This document shows positions 9,304-20,802 of a stretch of DNA of 64,000 nt, piece after piece. Numbering within the stretch: position 1 is the first letter of the stretch; each line of letters begins with the position of its first letter. Below the pieces are notes generated by a model, which was given only the letters and a program-made list of their open reading frames with translations, searched no databases and was not told where the DNA came from. Source of the stretch: Fistulifera solaris (Eukaryota; Bacillariophyta; Bacillariophyceae; Naviculales; Stauroneidaceae); the NCBI GenBank assembly GCA_030295235.1, contig AP026144.1, forward strand, positions 558,001 through 622,000. The letters are read 5' to 3'. The translations under genes and the position numbers were made by a program.

Positions 9304-12300
9304 ATGATGATGATGATGGTGGTGCGTCGTTGTAGTCGACGACTGCTTGCTTGGAAGCAGCGTCGTGTGTATTCCGCGAGCACGCCCGCTTGGGGGGATG
9401 CTTTGGACATGGTCGATACGTTCGCCCGTCGTCACAGTAAGTAGGGTTATTCGTGCCGTGCGGCATTCTTTGGTGTAACGTCACGTTGGTACTTTTAAAC
9501 GAATACAATATGGGTTCAATCGTGGACTTGTGTCAATCACGCGATGACGTAGACGTGTATCCTTAATAATTTACCATGAAAAAATGACCACCTCGTTTTC
9601 ATCCGCCTCTTCGACGACCTTGTCTTTTCGTAATTCATAAACTCATCTTCTTCTTCTTCTTCTTCTTCTTCTTTCTCTTTTGCCATGATCAGTTGGTCCT
9701 ACTCCCGAGGAAGCCAAAAGCATGTTGGCGACGATCGGTTTCGATTCGTTTGACGCTTTGACGAAATCGACCGTTCCGGCCAAGATTTTGACCTCGAAAC
9801 AAATGAAATTGGACGCTCCCTTGAGTGAATCGGAAGCATTGGCGAAATTGAAAGGCATGGCGAATAAAAATAAAGTAATGAAGTCGTACATTGGTGCCGG
9901 ATATTATGATACACAAGTTCCTCCCGTCATTTTGCGCAATGTATTGGAGAATCCGGGATGGTATACGGCGTATACTCCCTATCAAGCTGAAATTTCGCAG
10001 GGACGACTCGAAATGTTGTTGAATTTCCAAACACTTGTTGTCGATTTGACAGGTTTGCCCATGGCTGTCGCATCTCTTCTGGACGAGTCTTCGGCCGCTG
10101 CCGAAGCCATGCAAATGGCCTTTGCCCTCAAAGGGAAGAAAGGAACCAAAAATAAATTCTTTATCAGTCAGGACGTTCATCCGCAGACTATCGGCTTGAT
10201 TCAAACGCGAGCCAAAGCCATCGGGATTGATGTAATTGTAGGAGATCACTCGCAATTGGATTTTTCGGGCAAAGATTATTGTGGCGCCCTGGTGCAGTAT
10301 CCGAATACGTACGGGAGCATCGAATCATCTGGAGAATCCTACGCGTCGTTTGCGGATCGAGCGCACGAGGCGGATGCCATGGTTGTGGCCGCCACTGATT
10401 TGATGGCATTGACCAAGCTATCGCCGCCTTCCTCGTGGGGTGCAGGTACGACTCGTTTCTGTATTGTGATTGTTTTGATTTACTTGTATTTGTGTGCAAT
10501 GTCTTACCTCTTTTTCATAACATGATAGACATTGCTGTGGGCAGTGCTCAACGTTTTGGTGTTCCCATGGGATTCGGAGGTCCTCATGCGGGTTTTTTGG
10601 CAACTTCAGACAAGTACTCTCGAAAAATGCCCGGTCGTATCATTGGTGTCACCATCGATTCGCAAGGAAAGCCGTGCTTGCGCATGGCCATGCAAACTCG
10701 TGAGCAGCACATTCGTCGTGACAAAGCTACGTCAAATATTTGTACAGCACAAGCTCTTTTGGCCAACATGGCAGCATCGTACGCAATTTACCATGGTCCG
10801 CAGGGACTTACGGACATTTCCTCCCGTATCCATGCTTTGGCAAAAGTAGCGCATCGTGAAATTGGTAAGGCTGGATTCAAGGTTAGCAACGATGCTTTCT
10901 TTGATACCTTCACGGTCGATGTTTCATCCAAAGGTATGACTGCAGCGGAGGTGCAGAGTGGGGCGGTCAGTGTTGGTGCCAACGTGCGCGTTATTGACAA
11001 CAATACCGTGGGCATTAGCATGGGTGAGGGAATTACCCGAGATGATTTGAAGGCCTTGCTTGAAGGGGCATTTAAAGTCAGCAATCCGGATCTTGCAGCG
11101 GACGATTCTGTCAAAAATGTGGAGGGCAAGTACGCCCGCGAGGGAGAAATTCTAACTCACCCCATCTTCCGTCAGCACCATTCGGAAACGCAAATGCTTC
11201 GATACTTGAAAACGCTGGAAAATCGCGATCTTGCATTGAATCACTCCATGATTTCACTAGGCTCTTGTACCATGAAATTGAATGCAACCAGTGAAATGAT
11301 TCCTGTTACTTGGTCAGAGTTTTGCAACATTCACCCATTTGCTCCTGCGGATCAAGTTCTCGGTTACCATGAAATGATTGAAGATTTGAACAAGGATCTT
11401 GCCGAAATTACTGGTTTTGCAGCAGTCAGTGCCCAGCCGAACTCGGGTGCAACTGGTGAATATGCCGGTCTTTTGGCCATCACTGCGTACTTGGAGTCAA
11501 TCGGCGAAGGTCACAGAAACGTGTGTCTCATTCCAAAGTCGGCTCACGGAACCAATCCTGCAAGTGCTGTCATGGCAGGTATGAAGGTTGTGGTCGTTGA
11601 AAATGATGACAATGGAAACATCGATTTCGATGACCTTACGGCCAAAATTAACAAACACAAGGATCATTTGGCCGCTTTCATGGTAACGTATCCTTCGACA
11701 TTTGGTGTTTTCGAGGAACGCATCGTAGATGTTTGTGAAGCAATTCATGCTGCCGGTGGACAAGTATACATGGACGGAGCGAATATGAATGCCCAAGTCG
11801 GTTTGACCAGTCCTGGCCTCATCGGTGCGGATGTATGCCATCTCAATTTACACAAGGTATGTAACCCAGCGTATGCGCGCAATCGTTTTTGGCGATACCG
11901 CTCATATTTTGTGAATTATCATAGACGTTTTGCATTCCTCATGGAGGTGGTGGGCCGGGTGTTGGTTCAATTGGTGTCCGTGAGCACCTTGCCCCCTTCC
12001 TTCCCGGACACTTCCTTGAGCCTCAAGCTTCAGGAAAGCTTTGTGGATCTGATTTGTGTGTACCAAAAAAAGAAGGTGCGGTTGCTGGAGCTCCTTTTGG
12101 ATCGGCAGCTATCCTTCCTATCTCCTGGATGTATATCAAAATGCTTGGAGCTGAGGGCTTGAAATCTGCGACCGGAAACGCTATCTTGAACGCCAATTAC
12201 ATGGCCGCTCGTCTGAATGGAGCTTACGACGTCTTGTTTGTTGGCGCGAATGGACAGTGTGCACATGAATTCATTCTCGACTTGCGCCCTCTGAAAGCTG

Positions 12301-12737
12301 CCACCGGCGTCACGGAAGAAGATGTTGCGAAGCGCTTACAAGACTATGGCTTTCATTCTCCAACCATGTCTTGGCCAGTTGCTGGAACTCTGATGGTGGA
12401 ACCCACAGAATCGGAAGACTTGGCAGAGCTTGATCGTTTCTGTGATGCTATGCTGGCCATTCGAGCCGAAATTGATGACATAGGCGCAGGTCGTGTCCCT
12501 CTCGAAAATTCCCCGCTGAGAAATGCACCCCACACCATGGACGTCATTCTTTCGGAGAAGTGGGATCGCCCATACTCGCGTGAAGTTGCGGCTTATCCGG
12601 CTCCTTGGATTCGAACAAACAAGTTCTGGCCTACTTGTGGTCGTGTTGATAATGTTTACGGAGATCGCAATTTGGTGTGCACGTGCCCACCTCTGGAAGC
12701 CTACGAAGACCCTGAAGATAAGAAGGTTGCCGCCTAA
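9304..12737 (+). CDS. gcvP: Glycine dehydrogenase (decarboxylating), P-protein of the glycine cleavage system
   Basis: Four exons, 9304-9436, 9693-10445, 10529-11856 and 11925-12737, encode 1008 residues without any break. Five consecutive ATGs (9304-9318) open an Arg-rich, acid-poor mitochondrial presequence ([16 protein letters not shown]). The mature start has RRHIGPTPEE, a P-protein hallmark. The PLP-binding lysine is in HLNLHK (about K738), followed by [14 protein letters not shown]; the third intron falls directly after that lysine codon. GSCTMKLNA and HGTNPASA are also conserved. The enzyme releases CO2 from glycine and passes the aminomethyl group to H-protein in the mitochondrial matrix, the photorespiratory step. 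Length matches the family. Intron 1 contains a TTC microsatellite. Confidence 0.97.
9648..9676 (+). repeat. TTC microsatellite in intron 1 of gcvP
   Basis: About nine TTC units form the polypyrimidine stretch ahead of the 3' splice site at 9691-9692. It probably serves as the polypyrimidine tract and is likely to vary in length between strains. Confidence 0.7.
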
Positions 12738-12914
12738 TTATTTTTTCTGTACGCCTGAAAGGTTAGAATTTTCCCTACTTTACGCATTTTTGTATTTTAA
12801 TGGGGCGTTTCTTGATTTAGTTATAAAGTAGCATACATCCTTTCGAACATCACAGATGAAAGGAGCTCTGGCTATATTACTTCTTATTGTGCAAAAGGAA
12901 GACGATACTATGCT

Positions 12915-13715
12915 TTACCCTCTTCGCAAGAACAGTCGTTCTGGGGCAACGGGTGCACTGTCATCGTTTCCGGTAAGGGAACCTTTCTTGATAATAGCGT
13001 ACAAAACGACAACGACCAACAATATACAATTGATCATTGCAAAACATTGAATGAAGTGATCGGAAGCCATGCGTTTGCTGAATTGCTTGATGAGCGCTTC
13101 AGCACGAGCTAAGTTGTCATCGAGACGGTCTGTTTCCTTTTCAATGTTCTGAATCACGTTGCGCTGGCGCTCCAATTCCTCGAGCGTTGCTACACCGACT
13201 TCTTTGGATGACGCAATCATATTCTTTGTATTCGCCAAGGAGTCTTGTGTCTTATCTTGCAACGCTGAAGCTTCTTTAACATGCTGTCACCAGCCTTCAC
13301 CCCGTCGGCTTCGTTGAATTGTCGTTCCTCGTCCCCGCCATCGGTAAACAACTCACCTCGTGCATTTTCTGCTTCGAACGCCTTACAATCTTGTTGCATT
13401 ACTTTAAGTTGCTGATCTAAACGATTCAAGCGGGCCTCATATTCTTTGCGGAGAGCTTGGTCTTGCACCAATCGAATTTCCATCTTGAACGACCGTTTGC
13501 TTCCGGCGGCATCGCGCAACTTTTTCTTGCAATTATTAATTTCCCGTTTCTTGTCGGCACCTTTCATATGCGGAATATCCTCCAGCATTGCTGTGATATG
13601 CTGGATATCTTCCGCTAAAATGTCTTCCCAATATTGGATATCAGACTGCAATGCGATGGCAACGGTCAGCTGTTTTGCACGATTCCGGAGGGACGACGTC
13701 CTGTTTCGATTGCAT
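12915..13715 (-). CDS. Qb-type SNARE, NPSN/Vti1-like
   Basis: The protein has an N-terminal helical region rich in charged coiled-coil sequence, a SNARE motif (LQDKTQDSLANTKNMIASS, then VGVATLEELERQRNVIQNIE with the central layer Q) and a single C-terminal membrane anchor (CFAMINCILLVVVVLYAII), the normal plan of a tail-anchored SNARE. These proteins drive vesicle fusion in the secretory and endosomal system. Two one-base breaks are needed in the model: a plus-strand T run at 13673-13676 that is one too long near the N-terminus, and a missing base around 13270-13280 (giving LKKASALQDKTQ). The corrected model has 266 residues. The start at 13715 is less sure than the rest. It is convergent with gcvP. 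Confidence 0.72.
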
Positions 13716-14183
13716 TACATCCTTACCATTGTGAATTTATAAGCTTCGTGCTAGAATAAAAGAAAAGAATGGGAGGGTGCTTTCACCGTAGACTATAGGT
13801 TGAGGGTGAAATAGATCAAAATAATCAAGTCTGTTCGAAATATGGCGATTGCAATGCATTTTAGCCGCCGTTTATCGTCGTCCTCATGGTTGCGGTTAGG
13901 GCATCTCGCGGTCATCCGTTGTGTCTTTCTCCGTCACAATGACTTCGAAAGTGATCAAAAACCTCTGTGACAAATATGTGCTACACACTCTAGATAGTAG
14001 TGCTCCACGAGCCGCCTTCTGTCTAATTTATCAGCTATGGCGCAAGCTTAGTTGAAGTGAATTTAGGCAAATAGCGTATGAAGTATTTTAAGCATATAAT
14101 TAACTCTAACTGCTAATATATTTCAGCGTGATCCGAAATTCCCAAAGCGTAAAATATCCACGTGTGCTTCAAAGCATTCCTGT
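13716..14183. other. Intergenic region, nothing recognised
   Basis: This stretch is 468 bases long and lies upstream of the SNARE and downstream of the SMP-C2 gene. It is moderately AT-rich, with no ORF, repeat or RNA gene that I can support. It should contain the SNARE promoter. Confidence 0.3.
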
Positions 14184-16447
14184 TTAAGCTGCAACCTTCT
14201 CGCACTGTATGGTCACAAAGGTTCCCGTTGGTTTATCTTTCGAAATGAGCTCGACTTCCTTCTTTCCGCCAGTAAGCAGAACGTCCTCCACCTTCAACTC
14301 GGCACTACCGAGTTTGTCATCACGATAGGTTCGTCCTTCTTCATTATCGTAAGCATCGATCTGGATCGTTTCATTCGGACCAGAAAGGACAAATGCCGAA
14401 GTCTCGTTCCAGATTGGATTCTTACTCTTGTAGCATGTTTTAGTCCTCCATGTGTTATTTGGATTTGATCCTACTTGTATCTTGAGATAGGCATTCGACA
14501 TATGCGATTCTTGTAGTAAATGCTTGCGGTACTTGAAGTTACGCCCTTGCACAGCAGTCAATTTCAGAATGTCAGCATTTTTGTCCGATTTATCCTTCGT
14601 CGTCGTTGTGTTTCCAGCCGTAGTCGAATTTACAGTCGCCCGAGCAGCATCAGAAACCATCCCTGCCTCAGAAGTTTTGACTACTTTCCCCTCAATCGCC
14701 GATCCAGACGAGAGAACGGCCGAGGTCGGATTTGACGTTTTCAAGTCGATACCATGCAACGAGACGCGGTACCGCAACGCTGTACCTCCACTTCCGACAG
14801 GATGCGTTTCGTTAATGGTAATATCTGCCGCGCGCTCTAAAGCAGAATAAGGAAGTTTAATTTCACCCAATAACGTTTCTTCCGGTGCCTTCAAAAGGTT
14901 TTCCTGGTAGCACTTGTAGAGTGTCAACGTAATGTCTTTTCCACCTCCCTGCGAAAATGCCTTGGTGGAAATTGGGACATGGAACGCCGTGTTGTAATGT
15001 GGATTGGTACCTGGCAATAACAACGTTTCGAATTTCTTGTCACCGTATTGGACACGAACTTTGGAGGTGACATGCATTTCTTCCATAGCTTCCAAGGGTA
15101 CGGAAAAGGCATGATCAATCAAGATAGTGATAAGGCCACCCATGGTCTCACTCGAAGGTGTTTGTGAAATTAAACTTGACACATCTTTTGCTAAGGGGAT
15201 CAAATCGCATCGAATCGAAATTTTCGAACCGGTCGGACTTCCGTTCTTGCCTATCAACGAAAGCTTCACGGTACGATTTTTGGCCGCCAGTAGTAGTTCG
15301 CGAACTGTTATTTCAGCCTTTCCAAGGTCGTCGTCTGAATCCAATGCACCGTTGCTCTCGTCCCATGCCTGCAAGAAGATGGATTGACCATAGTCATACA
15401 ACAGAAAATCAAAAAATTCGTCACGATCCCAGAGAGGACTGTTGTTGTTCCAAACAGTTCGACTTCGAAGGGGATCGGATGCACCGAGTGCGATTTTGCA
15501 AAACACGTCCGGCACATCATCTCTCCCAAGTATCCGGGGGGCGTCGACAAACCCTTCCCCGCTCAAAAGCGTCACACGGAGCACACTGATAGGCGGCCGA
15601 TATACATTAAAGTAGTCGCAATCTGGGTCGACCTTGGCAGCCACATAAGAATAAGGAGCCACAACGACATTCTTCAAAGCTGTTCCTATGCCAGCCAGAA
15701 TCTTACTCTTGATCAGTTGTATGTCCGCGATTTCAGCTAGGCCTGTAAAATTCATTTGCAGTTTCGGAGGATCGATAAAAAGAGCTGCACCGCTGATACG
15801 CAGGGCAACACTTTTGTCAGGGGTTTCAAGACAACCGCGATTCTACCGACTAGTTCAATTCTGTCGACACCCACAGAACCAACGTAACTGGCCTTGAGAG
15901 AAATCCTACGGTTTGAAACATAATTAACATCCATGTCAAATTGCAGAAAGCCATTATTCAAGTCATGAACCGTCGCCTGTCCCAACACAAAGTTCTCGAT
16001 ACCTAGATCAAACTCCGTGAACCGAAGTGTAGTCAAAGGACCAGGGAGATCTCTAAGCATTGGCTCTACGGTAGCTCTTATGGCGTTACAAATGGCAGGA
16101 TTCAAGTAAGGCCACAGTTGCTTAACAATGCATACGATCAAATCTCGGCGCGGTTCCTTTTTCCCATCTTGAGTCGAAATAGAAGTATCGTCGCGTGTTC
16201 TGATAGATGGCGTCGCCGCCTCATCTCTTTTGTTCATAGTCTGTTGTCGCATGGCAAGAGCAGTCACTGCAGAACCGACTGCCATGCCGGCAAGGCCGCA
16301 AAACATAATGAAGAATATCATGATTATCATATCCCGGTGAATCTTTTGCAAAAAAGTGAAGAGAGAATAATAAAATTGTTGTTGGGTGTTCTCAAGCACT
16401 GTTTGGTTCGAAGCGTCGAAATGTCGAAAAAGATCATAATCGAACAT
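14184..16447 (-). CDS. Extended-synaptotagmin/tricalbin-like SMP-C2 lipid transfer protein
   Basis: A hydrophobic anchor lies at about residues 39-66 (MIIMIFFIMFCGLAGMAVGS). It is followed by an SMP domain (WPYLNPAICNAI, VEPMLRDLPGPLTTLRFTEF, through NVVVAPYSYVAAKVDP) and then C2 domains: about 280-410 (LRVTLLSGEGF), a weaker central one about 430-560, and a last one about 645-750 (LKLTAVQGRNF ... NPIWNETSAFVL). Such proteins tether the ER to other membranes and move lipids, with C2 domains sensing Ca2+ or anionic lipid. One break is present: the plus-strand T run 15812-15815 is one short. Restoring it joins VVLKPLTKSVALRISGAALF and gives 754 residues. Confidence 0.85.
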
Positions 16448-16540
16448 CGATTGTCAAAATAAGAACGCTGACCGCGGAAACATCACTTTTTACCGTCCCT
16501 TCAGGTGTTCGCACGCCGGATATTCAATTGTGAGCTTACT

Positions 16541-17931
16541 TTATTCCGCAGGAATAGCCTTCAATCTCTTTTCCATGAATAGTCCGAAATCTTCGTCACC
16601 TCCCACCGAACGCCAAATATCCCACGGTGAGTGCCCACCGTGGTCGGGTTGTGAAGCCAAGCGCAGTTCTGATTCAGATAGCCCTGCACCGCCTTCTTCA
16701 ATAGATTGCAACATCCATTCTATAATAGCCCGATTGAGTCTCTAATACGATAAAGCTGTAAGTTTCACTTCCAAGTTGAAGCACCTATTTGCTTCGCACA
16801 CAACATCAGACTCACCTGAGCAGCCTTGTGCAGGGGGCTATGGCCTTGTTTCTGAATAGTAACAAACGATACTCCAACTTCTGTTTTCAAAAATTCACAA
16901 AATCGGATTACTTGGTCAATCGAGTCGTTCGTGGTCATTGTCACCCAATGCGCCGGGGAGCACTTCCAGTCATTACTGATGTGAGCCACATGAGCGCCTC
17001 CTTTACGCAACAAATACTGGGCAACGTCGAGATGCGCTCCAAAGCACGCCAAATGGAAGGGCGTAGTCCCATCACCCGACATCGAGTTGATTTCGTAGTC
17101 GCATTGCTCGACCAGATATTGAATGCAAGGTAAATGCCCATTTCGAGCGGCGTAATGGAGGGCAGTTTTCCCATCGCGTCGTCGCATTTTGGTGCGGTTG
17201 TGTGAAGTTTCCTCCACTAAATACTCTCGTTGCTTGGTAAGTATCCATCGAAGACACGGCAACTGCCCGCTTCCGGCTGCCCAGTGTTCGGCCGTTGACA
17301 AATGTCGGTCACGTGTATGCAATAAAGCAATCACACTCGCTTTACCTCCACTCTTCTTGGCTTCCTCGTACATTTTTTTGTAAGATTGTCAAATTCCCTT
17401 CGGCAGCCACTCGCAAAAATTCGGGCAGACTCTCTCGATAGTCTTTGGACTTGCTGCCATTTCGATCGAGTCCGGCCGCTACCAATTGTACATTCGTAGT
17501 AGAATTGGTTGATTTCACCGAAAGGACTCCGTCGGTACACGGTACTGCTTGAGTTTCGAGTTCTGTAATAATTTTCAACACTTTCTGGTTCCATTCGTCT
17601 ATTTGTTGTTCGCTCGGTATCCATTCGTCGATTGTACGATTTGATTCTGGGATGAAGGAAGATGGCGTTTCGTCGCATCGAGCGGCTTCAGCGAAAGCTC
17701 TCTGTTCCAGCCTTCGTCTCTTTTCCGTTCAACTTTCCCTGGTTTCCACGGTGTATGTACGGCATGTAAATGTGCCGCAATTCCTCTCCCTAAAGCAAAT
17801 TTCTTTTGCGAATGCCGGCCACAGAGGGGACAAGTCGTCCATCCGGCGGAGGCGCCTCGTCCCGACGACGCCGACGATTCGGATAAACGACCCAGAACAT
17901 CAGCTTTGCGCTTGTTTGATGACTCTGACAT
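16541..17931 (-). CDS. C2H2 zinc-finger plus ankyrin-repeat protein
   Basis: Two exons, 16816-17931 and 16541-16741, are separated by a 74-bp GTGAGT intron. Near residues 35-60 is a C2H2 finger (CPLC, then AHLHAVH). The C-terminal half holds about four to five ankyrin repeats (TAEHWAAGSGQLPCLRWIL, KTALHYAARNGHLPCIQYLV, TTPFHLACFGAHLDVAQYLL, HSPLHKAAQRLNRAIIEWML). Ankyrin repeats bind proteins; the finger may bind nucleic acid or protein. Two one-base breaks occur: a short G run near 17648-17650 (plus strand), and a T run at 17372-17378 that is one too long. They cancel, giving 438 residues. The partner is unknown. The downstream neighbour runs the same way. Confidence 0.75.
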
Positions 17932-18236
17932 GCGAACGAGAATTAATCAATTATTGTTTTATTGCGAAGCAAAAAACATTGAAAACAATGAATGGAAATG
18001 GGAGACGCTGGGGAAGGATCGCATTCAGAGGCGAGGAGGAGGAGTCGTCGTCGTCGGTATACTCTTCCACTATAAACCTTTTGCAAATGCTATGTGCTGA
18101 ACGTCTACTGTTACCGGTGCGCTACTTCCATTACGGTGACGTGGATCGGCACACATCGAAATTCGTTATATATCTTTTCTCAGTGTATCAGATATTATTA
18201 TTTTGTCTGCCCCATTGACATCAAAGAAACATTCCA
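17932..18236. promoter_or_regulatory. Divergent intergenic region, ankyrin and DUF6816-like genes
   Basis: These 305 bases lie between outward-facing genes and presumably contain both promoters. GAGGAGGAGGAGTCGTCGTCGTC at about 18032-18056 is a short trinucleotide run. There is nothing else to report. Confidence 0.3.
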
Positions 18237-19322
18237 ATGAGACGGTCTAGAAACCTCTCTTCTGTTTTTGTACTGATCACTCTGCTGCAGAGACAATTGG
18301 CTTTCGAGTTTCGAGACTCGCTTTCCCGACGATCCTTGTTCCATGAAGGATGTGCTGTCGCAGCACTATGCCCGCAGTTTGCCGTCGCAGCAACGACCGA
18401 GAAACCTCTTCTTCCGGGCGGAAAGGCCCCGCGAAATATTCAAATGAATGGCGAATGGAATGATATGCCCCTTTGCAGACGAAATTGGCGCAAAGTCGAA
18501 TAGGGCAGTTGGACTTTTCTCCTCTGCAACAACCCTTGTTGGGAGCCAACGAATTGTACTATGCACCCTTTTTATTCGGATCCTGGAACACCACCGCGAC
18601 ACTCAAACGAAAGATATATCCATTTGGTCTCGATTATGTACCATCGAACTCGCTGATCGAAGGTTCGCCGCGGTATCGTGAAGAAACGGTAGGAGATCGG
18701 TGTTCGTACGAAGTGCACTACTTTGCGACGATTGCCAATACAGTGGCGAATCAAGCTACCGTGAATCTCGGTTTGGGAATTCCCGAAACCAAAATCATTC
18801 AAGACCGTGCCTTTAATGCAATGTCCCTATCGACTGCCTACAACCAATTATCTCCTGTCACAGACGTGGTTTGGGATTATCGCAACGATCCCACCAAAGT
18901 GTTGCTGGCACTGTCGTCTCTTTCGGCTGATATGAGACCATTGGGTCCACGACGGGCCGAAATCTTCTTACAAGCTCGACAAGTTGAATCCCTCGGTGGC
19001 GACGTTTTTGCAGTGCCGAAAAAGTCGCGCCGTCACCATTGCTGGTCGAGATGTGGTCGTTTCCGAAACAGAAACCATTACGGAATTTCGCAAAGTCGAC
19101 CGTGATCACGTATCGGCTATCAGTCGCATTGCCGTATACTTGACGCCGAATCCCAACAGTCGGGAGGGCATTTTGTGGCAACAAACCGAAGGAAAGGCCA
19201 TTGCGTTTTTTGATTACGAGTTGGAGATGCAACGACTCAAAGAAGACGTCCCGATGGCCAATGGACGGGCGAAACAGCGAGCATGTGTGAGAACGCCGAA
19301 AGATGTAATTCAATGCGACTAA
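18237..19322 (+). CDS. DUF6816-like thylakoid-lumen protein; two frame breaks
   Basis: The ATG at 18237 opens a signal peptide (VFVLITLLQRQLAF-EFRDS) with a plastid-type F after the cleavage site. A second hydrophobic, Ala-rich stretch (GCAVAALCPQFAVAA) follows and could be a lumen-transfer signal. The mature domain begins APFLFGSWNTTATL, contains FGLDYVP and a string of predicted beta strands, and ends AIAFFDYELEMQRL. This pattern resembles the cyanobacterial/plastid DUF6816 proteins, which is my best but not certain match. Breaks lie at T run 18473-18475 (one short) and A run 19019-19023 (one long); they cancel, giving 361 residues. Confidence 0.6.
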
Positions 19323-20802
19323 TAGCATGATTGGAATGCATAAATAGCATGTTGAATTGTATTAAAACGATTATGAAAGTCCGTATACGTTACAAAAAAG
19401 AGCTCATGATGACACAACAACATGGAATTCCTATTCGGGATATATTTTTGAGTCATGACTGCCATAGCTCGTTTCTCACTCCTGCGTATCGGTACCCTAT
19501 CGGTACTCAGTCTGTAGGTAAAATAAATCCTTACAACATGGTCACACCCGTTTTCCATCCAACAATACTACTACCTCCGGGGGGCGATAATTGGCCCAAA
19601 CCCCTTACGCGATTCCCCCGTGTAAATCATTTCCTACTGACTTTCTACGTGAATCCACGTAGAGGAACAAGGACACACGGAAACTCAACGAACTCGATCG
19701 ACCATGTCACAATCAACTGAAGGATGCATAAAATTAAGACGGAGCAACAACAAAGGATTATAACGATTGTCAATTGAAGCAAAGGGATACTGGAGGCGTT
19801 CCTTGAGGGTTGTTTGGAAGTATTTTGCGAAAAGAACAGAGCGAACGCTGGTGTTTATCGGTGAACGACGGTGAGCAATGACGATCGCGAGGGCAAGAGA
19901 GTTTGCTTCGCGAGACGCCTTCTCTGCCTTTTCCAACAGCCTTCCGAGGGCTCAAAAGTAATAATGCAGCAATCAGCAGCGTGAACAGGTTTTGGGGATA
20001 TTAAGGAGTGTTTATTGCCGCAAAACTCTATTCGAAAAACGATGACGACGGCACAACCAATGACGATGGACTTTTAATGCTTCGCCACGAAAAAGGCCCC
20101 AGTCTCGGCAAGTTGAACTATCAGATGCTTTATTGTGGAAGAAATCGCTCTTATTGGGGGTATTTAAGTTGAAATTGCTAGGCTTTTCAAACACCAAAAC
20201 AATCAACGTTCGCCCTCCAAAGAATTGCATTGCTGACGAAAGGTTTCCATAGAGGCTTACATAGGTCCGTGTAATTGCAAGGAGAGAAGCGACAATCAAT
20301 AGGAGGGGTGTCTATAGGCGGAGCCGACTTTTTGATGAGGAATTTTGTCACGACAGGATATATTGCTTGCATGGAGGACAGCAACAAACACCTGCATCCG
20401 GCGTCGTCGTTGTCGTCCGTGTTGTGCTTCATCTTTCGGTCAAAACGAGAGAGAAAGACCGCGCCAGTGGACAAAACCGGGCACAAGAACTAAAAAAAGG
20501 GTTTAAGGTCATGTTTACTTGCATTTATTCATATTGAATGGTTTGTATTGCCATGAAAATCACCATGGTGATGCCTCCATCGATGTGTTAACACGTTGGT
20601 GACGGAGGGAAATTTTTGCCCCCTACGTAATATCATGTAGAATTTCAGTACAAAAAAATTAAACGAGCTACCGTGGGCCCATTATCGCCCCCCCGGAGGT
20701 AGTAGTACGTAGAAATCCCGAGAACATAATAATGTCATCGACATCATCGAAAGACATCGATGCGATCGCATAATAATCAAATGATATTATCGAATTAACG
20801 GA
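19323..20802. other. Intergenic region occupied by a TIR element
   Basis: Most of this 1.48-kb gap is the inverted-repeat element at 19568-20705. No transposase-like ORF is visible in it. The ORF 19331-19720 crosses the element's left edge and has no family features. The ~95 bases just before the mTERF ATG at 20803 include ATGTCATCGACATCATCG and may hold its promoter. Confidence 0.5.
19568..20705. mobile_element. Non-autonomous TA-flanked DNA transposon with ~95-bp terminal inverted repeats
   Basis: The left end CTACTACCTCCGGGGGGCGA is mirrored at the right end (reverse complement of 20672-20705, one or two mismatches and one extra C). Each end abuts TA (19566-19567 and 20706-20707), the target duplication of Tc1/mariner-superfamily elements; the TIR resembles the plant Stowaway start (CTCCCTCCG). 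A second matching block lies further in: 19635-19662 against 20623-20650, both carrying a CTACGT...ACGTAG-like hairpin. The TIRs therefore span about 95 bases. The interior of about 950 bases has only short ORFs, so the copy is non-autonomous or badly decayed. The family assignment rests on TIR and TA only. Confidence 0.7.

Noticed and set aside
19331-19720. Plus-strand ORF of 129 residues at the left edge of the TIR element
   Set aside because: It crosses the element boundary, lacks transposase motifs, and is best explained by chance.
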